This document shows positions 1-7,208 of a stretch of 21,624 bases of DNA, piece after piece. Below the pieces are notes generated by a model, which did not search any database, was not told the DNA's origin, and saw only the letters and a program-made list of their open reading frames with translations. The number at the start of each line of letters is the position of its first letter. Position 1 is the stretch's first letter. Position numbers and translations under genes: made by a program. This stretch comes from an uncultured Pleurocapsa sp. (GTDB lineage: Bacteria; Cyanobacteriota; Cyanobacteriia; Cyanobacteriales; Xenococcaceae): the NCBI GenBank assembly GCA_937884735.1, contig CAKZYI010000578.1, forward strand, positions 1 through 21,624, written 5' to 3'.

Positions 1-1586
1 GTAATATTGCTAGACCTTGCCCAAGACTTGCCTACAGTAATTGTGGAACCAATTACAAAGCCTAATACACCAGAACCAATCAATAAAGGAGTTGCATATT
101 GATTAACCAACTCTACGTTACTAGATAAAGGTGCATTTGGGCTTAACCACAAAGACCATTTGAGAGGTGCTAAAGTGGCAATCAAGGTAACTATTGTTAG
201 AGCCACCATTGGCACCGACATCTGCCATGGTGCTTCAGGGGCACGACGGGTTTTGACTTGAGGTTTGCCCAGGAAAATAACCCTAAATAGACGTGTTAGA
301 TTAATTGCCGAAAAGACATTGACAAACATAACGATCGCCAAAAGCCACCAGTCAACATTCCAAGAGCCACTAAACCACCTCTGATAAGTCCAAAATATAC
401 CCAAGGGAGTAAAGGATAATAGCCCTGCCGAACCCACCAAAAAAGAGGTGCTAGTAGCGGGCATTCTCGACCATAAACCTCCCATTTCAGTAACATTCTG
501 ATTGCTGGTAGTTAAAATAACCGACCCCGCACTCATGAAAAGCAGTGCCTTGGCAATCGCATGACTAAACAATAATAAAAAGGCGATATCTACCTGTCTC
601 ATGCCGACAGCGATAAATACCAATCCCATATATGCACTGGTGGAATGGGACAAAGCTCGCTTGATATCTATTTGAGCGATCGCCATCAAAGATGTTCCAA
701 CTGCTGTGATTGCACCTATAATAATCAACGCATCTGCCGAGATTGGCGAAAGAGTGGTAGCAGGCTCTAATTTAATCAGCACATATGCTCCCGCAGAAAC
801 TACAATCGAGTTTCGCATGATTCCTGCGGGGTTGGGTCCTTCCATCGCTTCGTCTAGCCACAAATTAAGGGGAAACTGAGCGCATTTGCCAATGGGGCCT
901 GCAATCAAAGCCAAACCCAGTAAAGCTGCTACTGTTGGACTCAACTGCTGCCCTTCTACCCAACGCTCTAGCTGCGAAAAATTTAGTCCCTCTCCATAAG
1001 TAGATAGAGCAACAATACCCATTAGTAGAGCGATGTCCCCAACCCTCTTGGTAAGAAAAGCATCTCTGGCAGCAGTTACCACTAAAGGTTGAGCGTACCA
1101 AAAACCCACTAAAAGATAGGTGGATAATGTTAAAGCTTCCAAGAGGCAATAGCTAAGTAATAAAGAATCACTCAAGGCTAAACCTGCTAATGCAGCTTCA
1201 AAAAATCCCATTAAGGCGAAAAAGCGCGCTAAAGACCAGTCTTTTTCCATGTAGCCCAGAGCATATATTTGCACCAATAAACTGATGCCAGTTACCACCT
1301 CCATTGCTCCAAAACTTACTGGAGACAACTCAATTGAAAGAGTAAGGTCTAAATCTGCTACCTGTAGCCAATGAAAAACAAACTGTTGCACTGGTCTTGT
1401 CCAGACTAGATTAAAAATAATCGAGCCATGAATAAACGCCACCACAGTCATTAAAATATTTATATATGCCGCGGGACGTGGCCCTGTCTTACGAATCAGA
1501 CCCAGCGACCAAGGCAATGTGATGAGTGCGCCCACCAAACTATATACGGGTATTATCCAAGAATAATTTACTAACAAGTCAGTCAT
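1..1586 (-). CDS. ndhF4: NAD(P)H dehydrogenase (NDH-1) subunit 5, NdhF4-like, partial (3' end outside window)
   Basis: The minus-strand frame is open without a stop from ATG at 1586 to the left edge, giving about 528 residues of a protein that is usually a little over 600. Hand translation shows a chain of hydrophobic helices typical of the NuoL/NdhF/Mrp antiporter-like family, with conserved stretches such as LLSYCLLEALTLSTYLLVG, PLNLWLDEAMEGPNPAG and the lysine-containing segment IKRALSHSTSAYMGL. The protein sits in the thylakoid or cytoplasmic membrane as part of a proton-pumping NDH-1 arm. The F3/F4 types of NdhF belong to NDH-1 complexes that drive CO2 hydration (CupA or CupB). I assign F4 rather than F3 from context: I recall an F4-type ndhF divergent from the ccm operon in Nostoc/Anabaena. 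ndhD4 and cupB would be expected just beyond the left edge. F3 versus F4 is not proven by the sequence seen here. Confidence 0.88.
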   Translation of the reverse strand, partial: MTDLLVNYSWIIPVYSLVGALITLPWSLGLIRKTGPRPAAYINILMTVVAFIHGSIIFNLVWTRPVQQFVFHWLQVADLDLTLSIELSPVSFGAMEVVTGISLLVQIYALGYMEKDWSLARFFALMGFFEAALAGLALSDSLLLSYCLLEALTLSTYLLVGFWYAQPLVVTAARDAFLTKRVGDIALLMGIVALSTYGEGLNFSQLERWVEGQQLSPTVAALLGLALIAGPIGKCAQFPLNLWLDEAMEGPNPAGIMRNSIVVSAGAYVLIKLEPATTLSPISADALIIIGAITAVGTSLMAIAQIDIKRALSHSTSAYMGLVFIAVGMRQVDIAFLLLFSHAIAKALLFMSAGSVILTTSNQNVTEMGGLWSRMPATSTSFLVGSAGLLSFTPLGIFWTYQRWFSGSWNVDWWLLAIVMFVNVFSAINLTRLFRVIFLGKPQVKTRRAPEAPWQMSVPMVALTIVTLIATLAPLKWSLWLSPNAPLSSNVELVNQYATPLLIGSGVLGFVIGSTITVGKSWARSSNI

Positions 1587-2658
1587 CAAAACTGTTTGGG
1601 AACTTCCAAAACCAAAATTTATAGTTATTGTCTATTTCGGACAGCTTAATTTTCACATGGTTGAGCTAATTTTCGCTTATTATCTTCCTAAGACCATATC
1701 TTATCAGCGATCGTGCATCCAAATATTATTAAAATTCTCCTCAAAAAAATTCTAATACATGATGCATAATGCGTTGCAAAACCCATTTTTAATATTATCT
1801 AGCTCGTATATTAGCCAGGAAGATTTCGATTATACCCCTTCACTAGTAAGTGGAGTTAAATACATTAAGTCGCTATTTATACCACCTACTTCTGATTAAT
1901 TTTGACATTGCTTGCTGTCAATTGAGCTTGAGCAAACAAATAAAATATCTGTTTATATTTTTTTAAAGTATTTATTTTTGGGACATTATGTGCATATCCC
2001 TTTTTTTATCAGATCGCCATCAAACAAAGTTTTAAACTCAAAAGACAGTCGTTCGAGATGTGAAGATTTCTTTGATTTAGCCAATAGCAATTTATACTCA
2101 ATTGGAAGGAGTGCCAGAAATTGTGAATAAATTATAAAAAGTAATTTAAACAGGGAATTTAGCTCAAAAAGAGAACTGGATAAAAAACGTTTAAAAAACA
2201 GGTATTAATTCTTATTAACAATCAAATTAAAAAATATAATCATGTTTTATGTTGTCAAAGGAGTCAAGGTTATTTATGCTTGATAATGAGTGGTAAATTA
2301 GCAACTGCCAGATTTTTTTAGCCAAATTTTTTTAATATGGCAGATTATATCGGTCATTTATAGCAATTTTGGTAGAAAATAAGAGAACTCATAATTTAAT
2401 TTGAGTCTGAAACATAAGCGGAGGCGATCGCCTTCAATAGACAGCAATATAGAGATAAGTAATATTGAATTGATATGTATCTCTTCTCTTGGCGAAAGTA
2501 GCTACTACTGGTTTTGATAAGCCAAGTAAGACAAGCCATCTTTAGTCTGGAAAAGGTGTTTAATAAATAACCTTACAATTTCAGTCTCAAAATCAAACAA
2601 CAGTTAATTAATTAAACATAGTTAGCCAAAATAACGCTAATTATAAAGGAGTAAAAAT
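1587..2658. other. AT-rich non-coding spacer between divergent ndhF4 and ccmK2
   Basis: This stretch of about 1.07 kb must contain the promoters of ndhF4 (minus) and the ccm operon (plus). I see no credible coding region: the one open frame near 1912-2130 starts at TTG and has no family resemblance. Palindromes are visible: a 12-base HIP1-centred palindrome AGGCGATCGCCT at 2422-2433, AGTAGCTACT at 2497-2506, and TTAATTAATTAA at 2604-2615, about 44 bases before the ccmK2 start. Two loose ATTA-N7-TAAT sites lie at 2131-2145 and 2226-2240; these are LysR-like in spacing but expected by chance in such AT-rich DNA. No transcription start can be fixed. Confidence 0.7.
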
Positions 2659-2970
2659 ATGTCAATTGCAGTCGGAATGATTGAAACCCTTGGTTTTCCT
2701 GCGGTAGTAGAAGCAGCAGATGCCATGGTAAAAGCAGCTCGTGTCACTCTAGTAGGATACGAAAAAATTGGAACAGGTCGCGTAACAGTAATCGTTCGTG
2801 GTGATGTATCAGAGGTTCAAGCTTCTGTAGCTGCTGGTACAGAAAACGTAGCTAGAGTAAATGGCGGACAGGTACTCTCTACTCATATCATTGCTCGTCC
2901 CCACGAAAACTTAGAATATGTTCTACCTATTCGTTATACCGAAGAAGTAGAGCAGTTTCGCACCTATTAA
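2659..2970 (+). CDS. ccmK2: Carboxysome shell hexamer protein CcmK2
   Basis: A 103-residue single-domain BMC (Pfam00936) protein that forms hexamers tiling the facets of the beta-carboxysome shell. The pore loop KIGTGR lies at about residues 36-41 and the family core VTLVGYEKIG and HIIARPHENLEYVLPIRYTE is intact. The short C-terminus EEVEQFRTY is the ending of CcmK2 as known from Synechocystis, which separates it from the longer CcmK1 that follows. The start is supported by AAGGAG eight bases upstream. It is first in a same-strand series with ccmK1, ccmL, ccmM and ccmN, 71 bases before ccmK1. Its first 248 bases are identical to the next gene, so the two proteins differ only near the C-terminus. 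Confidence 0.97.
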   Translation: MSIAVGMIETLGFPAVVEAADAMVKAARVTLVGYEKIGTGRVTVIVRGDVSEVQASVAAGTENVARVNGGQVLSTHIIARPHENLEYVLPIRYTEEVEQFRTY

Positions 2971-3041
2971 GAATTCTTGAAGAAAAACTTTGTTTTAGTT
3001 TTGTTCAAATTCGTCAGTTACAGATAATTCAGGAGTAAAAT

Positions 3042-3380
3042 ATGTCAATTGCAGTCGGAATGATTGAAACCCTTGGTTTTCCTGCGGTAGTAGAAGCAGC
3101 AGATGCCATGGTAAAAGCAGCTCGTGTCACTCTAGTAGGATACGAAAAAATTGGAACAGGTCGCGTAACAGTAATCGTTCGTGGTGATGTATCAGAGGTT
3201 CAAGCTTCTGTAGCTGCTGGTACAGAAAACGTAGCTAGAGTAAATGGCGGACAGGTACTCTCTACTCATATCATTGCTCGTCCCCACGAGAACTTAGAAT
3301 ACGTTCTACCTATTCGCTACACCGAAGCTGTAGAACAATTCCGTGAAAGTGTAAATCCTCGTCCTCTAAGAAGACCATAG
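3042..3380 (+). CDS. ccmK1: Carboxysome shell hexamer protein CcmK1
   Basis: A 112-residue BMC-domain shell protein, identical to CcmK2 through about residue 94 (pore loop KIGTGR included) and then diverging to EAVEQFRESVNPRPLRRP, the extended tail typical of CcmK1. The tail lies on the hexamer rim and is thought to affect packing between hexamers. The start is fixed by CAGGAG seven bases upstream. It is 22 bases before ccmL and surely in the same operon. The matching upstream bases (aggagtaaaa before ATG) suggest that the Shine-Dalgarno region is part of the shared tract. See the finding on gene conversion. Confidence 0.97.
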   Translation: MSIAVGMIETLGFPAVVEAADAMVKAARVTLVGYEKIGTGRVTVIVRGDVSEVQASVAAGTENVARVNGGQVLSTHIIARPHENLEYVLPIRYTEAVEQFRESVNPRPLRRP

Positions 3381-3402
3381 GTTTAGTTTAAACAACAGCG
3401 TC

Positions 3403-3711
3403 ATGCAAATAGCCCAAGTTCGTGGGACTGTAGTTAGCACTCACAAAGTCCCCAGCATGAGAGGAATAAAGTTACTTTTAGTTCAGTATATAGATGAGCA
3501 AGGAGAATTATTGCCTGAGTATGAAGTCGCTGGGGATCTCATTGGTGCAGGTGTTAGCGAGTGGGTTTTAGTTAGCCGAGGTAGCGCAGCGCGTATCGAG
3601 GCTGGTCAGGAGTCTAAGCCTTTAGACGCTACGGTAGTCGGTATTATTGATACGGTCAACGTAGAGCGTAATTCTCTCTACAGCAAAAAAGAAGCCGAAC
3701 GTTTGTTATAA
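3403..3711 (+). CDS. ccmL: Carboxysome shell vertex pentamer protein CcmL
   Basis: A 102-residue protein of the EutN/CcmL (Pfam03319) family. Family features seen: N-terminal MQIAQVRGTVVST, the central LLLVQYID strand, GAGVSEWVLVSRGSAAR, and the C-terminal VVGIIDTVNVE segment. CcmL forms pentamers that close the twelve vertices of the icosahedral shell. It lies 22 bases after ccmK1 and 103 bases before ccmM on the same strand. No clear Shine-Dalgarno precedes the ATG (the upstream bases are aacaacagcgtc), so translation may be coupled to ccmK1 or weak, which fits the low number of pentamers needed. Confidence 0.96.
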   Translation: MQIAQVRGTVVSTHKVPSMRGIKLLLVQYIDEQGELLPEYEVAGDLIGAGVSEWVLVSRGSAARIEAGQESKPLDATVVGIIDTVNVERNSLYSKKEAERLL

Positions 3712-3730
3712 AAGCAAGTTCGAGTAACAG

Positions 3731-3772
3731 CATACGCTATTTAAATGTTAGAAAACATAGCCTATTTAAATG
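3731..3772 (+). repeat. Imperfect direct repeat ahead of ccmM
   Basis: Two 17-base copies, 3731-3747 and 3756-3772, with a 25-base period match at 15 of 17 positions; both end in CTATTTAAATG. They lie in the ccmL-ccmM gap, 43-84 bases before the ccmM start. The AT-rich core ATTTAAAT is itself a palindrome. It could be a protein-binding site, an RNA processing site or a chance duplication; nothing decides between these. Confidence 0.6.
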
Positions 3773-3814
3773 GGTTGAGCAGATGGTTGAGTTAATTTAG
3801 GAGGAATTGAAATA

Positions 3815-5890
3815 ATGGTAGTCCGCACAACCGCGGCTCCCCCTACTCCGTGGTCAAATGATTTGGCAAGACCAGAGGTAGATAGCAGTGCCTATGTGCA
3901 TTCCTTCTCCAGATTAATTGGAGATGTGAGGGTGGGAGCAAATGTGTTTATTGCTCCTGGTAGCTCTATAAGAGCCGATGAGGGAACACCGTTTTATATC
4001 GGGGAAAGCAGCAACGTCCAAGATGGAGTTGTGATCCACGGTCTAGAAAAGGGAAGAGTAGTTGGTGACGATAGAAAAGAGTATTCTGTCTGGATAGGTA
4101 AGAATACCTGCATTACTCACATGGCACTGATACATGGTCCAGCATATATTGGTGACGAGTGTTTCATTGGTTTTCGCTCTACTGTGTTTAATGCCAAAGT
4201 AGGAGATGGTTGCATTGTGATGATGCATGCCCTAATTCAAGACGTGGAAATTCCTCCAGGGAAATATGTTCCTTCAGGAGCAGTGATTGTCAATCAACAA
4301 CAGGCAGAACGTTTGCCAGATGTGATAGACAGCGATCGCTCTTTTGCCAACCATGTTGTCGAAATCAATGAGGCTCTTTTAGCTGGCTACCGTTGTGCTG
4401 ATGATGATGCTTGTGTTAACCCTCAAGCCAACAATACCCGTAAGGATCGGGTAGATAAGAGTCTGACTTCAGATATTGATAATGAGAATGATTATATAAA
4501 TTCAGTAGGGAATATGAGTTTAAGTTCAGATATAAGAACCCAGGTGCGATCGTTATTGGCGCAAGGCTGTATCATCAGCACCGAACATGCTAATCGTCGC
4601 CGTTTCAAAACAAAATCTTGGCTCACTGGCGAGAAAATTGAAAGCCGTAATGAAAGTCAAGTGACAGCAGAGCTAGAATCTGTGCTGCGTCAATATCAAG
4701 GAGAATACGTCCAGCTAATAGGGGTAGATCCCAGAGCCAAAAGAAGAGTAGTAGAGATGGTCGTTCAACGTCCAGAAGATACTCCAGGGGAAGGCTCAGT
4801 CAGAAATGTGGCTAACCATAATCGAGGTTATGGTGGCAGAAACCGTTCTAGCTCCAGTAGCAATGGTCATGGCAGCTTAGACGGTGATGTGGCAAACCAA
4901 ATTAGCAGTTTAGTTTCTCAAGGCTGTGGTATTGGTATCGAGCGTGCTAGCAAACGTCGTTTCAAAACCAAATCTTGGCTCACTGTAGGACAGGTAGCTG
5001 GCAGTAGCAGCAAAGTTTTTAATGCTGTTGAGCAGGCGATCGCCCAATATCCTAACGAATATGTCCGCATTGTTGGAGTTGACAACCATGCCAAAAGAAG
5101 GATGGCAGAAATAATTGTCCAGCGTCCTGGAGAAAATCCTGTTCAAGCTACGAGAAATTGGAAATCTAGCAGCAGCAGCAATGGTAACGGCAGATCTAGC
5201 TATAGCAGCAATGGTAATGGTGGCGGCGGTTCATTGGGAGCGAAGGTCATTCAAGAAATTCGTTCTTTATTAGCTGCTGGGTTTAAAATTGGTACAGAAC
5301 ATGCAGATAAGCGTCGCTTCAGAAGCCAATCTTGGAAAAGCTGTTCTCCTATTGATAGCAGTCGCGAATCTGAAGTGGTTGCTGCATTAGAAGACTGTTT
5401 AGCAGAACACAGCGGTGAATATGTGCGAATGCTAGGTATTGATACTCAAGCAAAACGCCGAGTAGCTGAAACATATATTCATCGACCTGGCAATGATTCT
5501 CATGGAAACTCCAATGGAATTGGCACAAATGGCAGAAATGGCAAAGATAGTAGCTATTTTGTAGCCGACTATACTAGCGGTAGCAAAAACGTTGGTCGTC
5601 CTGCTCACTACAATGACTTTAGCCAAAAGATGCTTAGTGATGAAGCCATCAAAGAAATACGCTCTTTACTAGCTGCTGGCTATAAAATTGGTACAGAACA
5701 TGCAGATAAGCGTCGCTTTAGAACTAAATCTTGGAGAAGCTGTGCGCCCATCGACAGTCGTCATGAATTAGACGTAGTTGCTTCTTTAGAAGTTTGTCTT
5801 GCCGAACACAGCGGTGAATACGTTCGCTTATTAGGAATTGACCCCAAAAGCAAAAGAAGAGTAGCTGAAACAATCATTCAGCGACCATAA
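3815..5890 (+). CDS. ccmM: Carboxysome assembly protein CcmM: gamma-carbonic anhydrase domain plus four RbcS-like domains
   Basis: A 691-residue scaffold that condenses Rubisco in the beta-carboxysome. Residues 1 to about 200 are a left-handed beta-helix gamma-carbonic anhydrase domain. Candidate zinc ligands His75, His102 and His107 (in VVIHG and THMALIHG) are kept, and Cys194/Cys200 match the disulfide reported for the active Thermosynechococcus CcmM. Four RbcS-like (SSUL) domains follow at about 234-320, 353-438, 473-558 and 605-691. Each carries a K/R-R-R-F segment, a SW motif and a C-terminal RP. The domains are joined by Ser/Asn/Gly-rich linkers. A cysteine pair 18 residues apart is present only in SSUL3 (C510/C528) and SSUL4 (C643/C661). 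Start ATG is preceded by AGGAGG ten bases upstream. Met234 at the head of SSUL1 could start a short form. Family members usually carry three to five SSULs. Confidence 0.97.
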   Translation: MVVRTTAAPPTPWSNDLARPEVDSSAYVHSFSRLIGDVRVGANVFIAPGSSIRADEGTPFYIGESSNVQDGVVIHGLEKGRVVGDDRKEYSVWIGKNTCITHMALIHGPAYIGDECFIGFRSTVFNAKVGDGCIVMMHALIQDVEIPPGKYVPSGAVIVNQQQAERLPDVIDSDRSFANHVVEINEALLAGYRCADDDACVNPQANNTRKDRVDKSLTSDIDNENDYINSVGNMSLSSDIRTQVRSLLAQGCIISTEHANRRRFKTKSWLTGEKIESRNESQVTAELESVLRQYQGEYVQLIGVDPRAKRRVVEMVVQRPEDTPGEGSVRNVANHNRGYGGRNRSSSSSNGHGSLDGDVANQISSLVSQGCGIGIERASKRRFKTKSWLTVGQVAGSSSKVFNAVEQAIAQYPNEYVRIVGVDNHAKRRMAEIIVQRPGENPVQATRNWKSSSSSNGNGRSSYSSNGNGGGGSLGAKVIQEIRSLLAAGFKIGTEHADKRRFRSQSWKSCSPIDSSRESEVVAALEDCLAEHSGEYVRMLGIDTQAKRRVAETYIHRPGNDSHGNSNGIGTNGRNGKDSSYFVADYTSGSKNVGRPAHYNDFSQKMLSDEAIKEIRSLLAAGYKIGTEHADKRRFRTKSWRSCAPIDSRHELDVVASLEVCLAEHSGEYVRLLGIDPKSKRRVAETIIQRP

Positions 5891-5936
5891 GCCAAGTCAA
5901 TACTATAGAGGTTGCGCTCATCCCTTAGAGGACAAA

Positions 5937-6000
5937 GGAACAGTTGTTAACAAGTATGCCTAGGCAAAGCTAGAACTATAGCGGTTGTAGTAACTGTTCC
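5937..6000 (+). other. Inverted repeat between ccmM and ccmN
   Basis: Perfect 9-base arms GGAACAGTT (5937-5945) and AACTGTTCC (5992-6000) enclose 46 bases. A 13-base direct repeat with one mismatch, actatag[a/c]ggttg, also occurs at 5902-5914 and 5975-5987. There is no T-run after the right arm, so this does not look like a rho-independent terminator. A processing or RNA-stability element within the operon, or a protein-binding site, is possible. Confidence 0.5.
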
Positions 6001-6028
6001 TAAGCCCATCATCTCAATAAATATCCTC

Positions 6029-6712
6029 ATGATTTACCTACCGCCCCCGCAACCTGTATTAAACAAAGATATCCGCATGAGTGGCGATGTCGAAATTCAT
6101 CCCACTGCATCCTTGGCACCAGGGGTTATTTTGCAAGCTAGCTCCAATAATCGTATTGTTATCGGTGCAGATGTTTGTATTGGCATGGGAGTAATTATTA
6201 ATGCTAGTCATGGTTCGGTTGATATAGAGAGTGGAGCTATTTTAGGTTCGGGAGTTTTGATTATTGGTGCGTGCAAAATTGGTAATAATGCCTGTATTGG
6301 AACAGCAGTTACTATTTTTCAAACAAGTATAGAAGCTATGACCGTGGTTGAACCAGGCTCGGTTTTAGGCGATAGTTCTCGCCAACTCGATCTGGGAAAA
6401 CAGGAAGATCGAGAAGAATCAACCAAGAAACAACAACCTACTCCCTCAGCACCTCAATCACCAAAAAAATCTGGCAGAAGTAAGGTTGGAAGCGATGGTT
6501 ACTATAGTCCAAATCAAGCCAAGAAAAATGCAGCGGAAAATATTAGTCAGGAAACCAATTCATTTTCTACCCCTACGAAAGAAATGAAAGTTAGTCCTGA
6601 AAGGAAGAGTGAGAAAAGTCCTGTAGTTGGACAAGTATATATTAATCAACTTTTAGTTACCTTATTTCCTCACAACAAAGATTTTAATTCTCAAACTAAA
6701 AAATTGGGATAA
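6029..6712 (+). CDS. ccmN: Carboxysome assembly protein CcmN
   Basis: A 227-residue protein that bridges the CcmM-Rubisco core and the CcmK shell. The first ~125 residues show hexapeptide (left-handed beta-helix) repeats, for example MSGDVEIHPTASLAPGVILQ and IGADVCIGMGVIINA. A low-complexity, charged and proline-rich linker spans about 130-200. A C-terminal amphipathic helix follows, VVGQVYINQLLVTLFPH, which fits the known encapsulation peptide that binds CcmK. A short tail of about a dozen residues follows the peptide. The ATG at 6029 is preferred over the in-frame ATG at 6077 because the N-terminal LPPPQPV stretch is shared with CcmN relatives. There is no strong Shine-Dalgarno. It lies 138 bases after ccmM and is the last gene of the ccm operon; ccmO, if present in the genome, is elsewhere. 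Confidence 0.95.
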   Translation: MIYLPPPQPVLNKDIRMSGDVEIHPTASLAPGVILQASSNNRIVIGADVCIGMGVIINASHGSVDIESGAILGSGVLIIGACKIGNNACIGTAVTIFQTSIEAMTVVEPGSVLGDSSRQLDLGKQEDREESTKKQQPTPSAPQSPKKSGRSKVGSDGYYSPNQAKKNAAENISQETNSFSTPTKEMKVSPERKSEKSPVVGQVYINQLLVTLFPHNKDFNSQTKKLG

Positions 6713-6804
6713 TTAATTACAATAAGTAAAAAATAAATTAGATATTTGGATTCGATTTTAAGAATATAAGCCAAATATCTAGACTAGCTGACAAATGTTT
6801 TTAG

Positions 6805-6845
6805 ATATCGATATGCTTTTGTGTGTATCGATATTTTAATATTTT
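6805..6845 (+). terminator. Candidate terminator after ccmN
   Basis: Perfect 9-base arms ATATCGATA (6805-6813) and TATCGATAT (6826-6834) enclose a 12-base loop and are followed by a T-rich stretch to about 6845. It lies 92 bases after the ccmN stop and would separate the ccm from the rbc transcripts. The stem is AU-rich and therefore only moderately stable. Confidence 0.5.
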
Positions 6846-6873
6846 TGAGTAAATTAAAAATGCTTTTTCTCAA

Positions 6874-6898
6874 AAAACAAGGCATTTTATCTTGTTTT
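6874..6898 (+). terminator. Second hairpin after ccmN
   Basis: Arms AAAACAAG (6874-6881) and CTTGTTTT (6891-6898) enclose a 9-base loop. The right arm itself ends in four T. This stem comes 40 bases after the first hairpin and could act as a back-up or bidirectional terminator. Confidence 0.4.
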
Positions 6899-7058
6899 AC
6901 AGCATATAGACTCAAGCTGTATATTTTGCAGCAATAGTGTAAATGAGCATATATGCTTAGAAAAAAAATATTTTAAAGACAAAAAAAATTACTAATTGCA
7001 TGAAGATAAAGAAAATATTAATAATTCTTAATAATTATAATATGAATTATTGATATTG

Positions 7059-7073
7059 ATTAGTTTATCTAAT
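7059..7073 (+). promoter_or_regulatory. Probable RbcR (LysR-type) binding site upstream of rbcL
   Basis: The sequence ATTAG-TTTAT-CTAAT fits the motif ATTA(G/A)-N5-(C/T)TAAT that I recall for RbcR in Synechocystis. The inverted repeat extends one more base each side (GATTAG / CTAATC). It lies 305 bases before the rbcL start. Motif identity is seen directly; binding and the direction of control are inference. Confidence 0.55.
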
Positions 7074-7208
7074 CTATTATAAAAAATAATCCAATCAAAT
7101 TTAGGTTAAAAATCCTTAGAAAAGATAAACATTCGTGATATTGTAATAACATAAGAAATTGCGAAGAAAAGTAGCTAAATATTGCTATTTAAAGCAAACG
7201 ATTTTTTA

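Noticed and set aside
296..1149. Two minus-strand open frames (296-496 and 865-1149)
   Set aside because: Both lie inside the ndhF4 gene in another frame; hand translation shows the ndhF frame is open across the whole region.
1..1586. Possible frameshift or pseudogene in ndhF4, since no single long closed frame ends here
   Set aside because: The frame simply leaves the window at the left edge; codon-by-codon reading found no stop or shift.
1912..2130. Open frame of 72 codons in the ccmK2 upstream spacer
   Set aside because: It starts at TTG, lacks a ribosome site, has unusual composition and no recognisable domain; the spacer is AT-rich and regulatory in position.
2659..3380. Assembly artefact as explanation of the duplicated ccmK
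   Set aside because: The copies have different, correct CcmK2 and CcmK1 C-termini and different flanks, so two real genes exist; only read data could exclude local collapse inside the tract.
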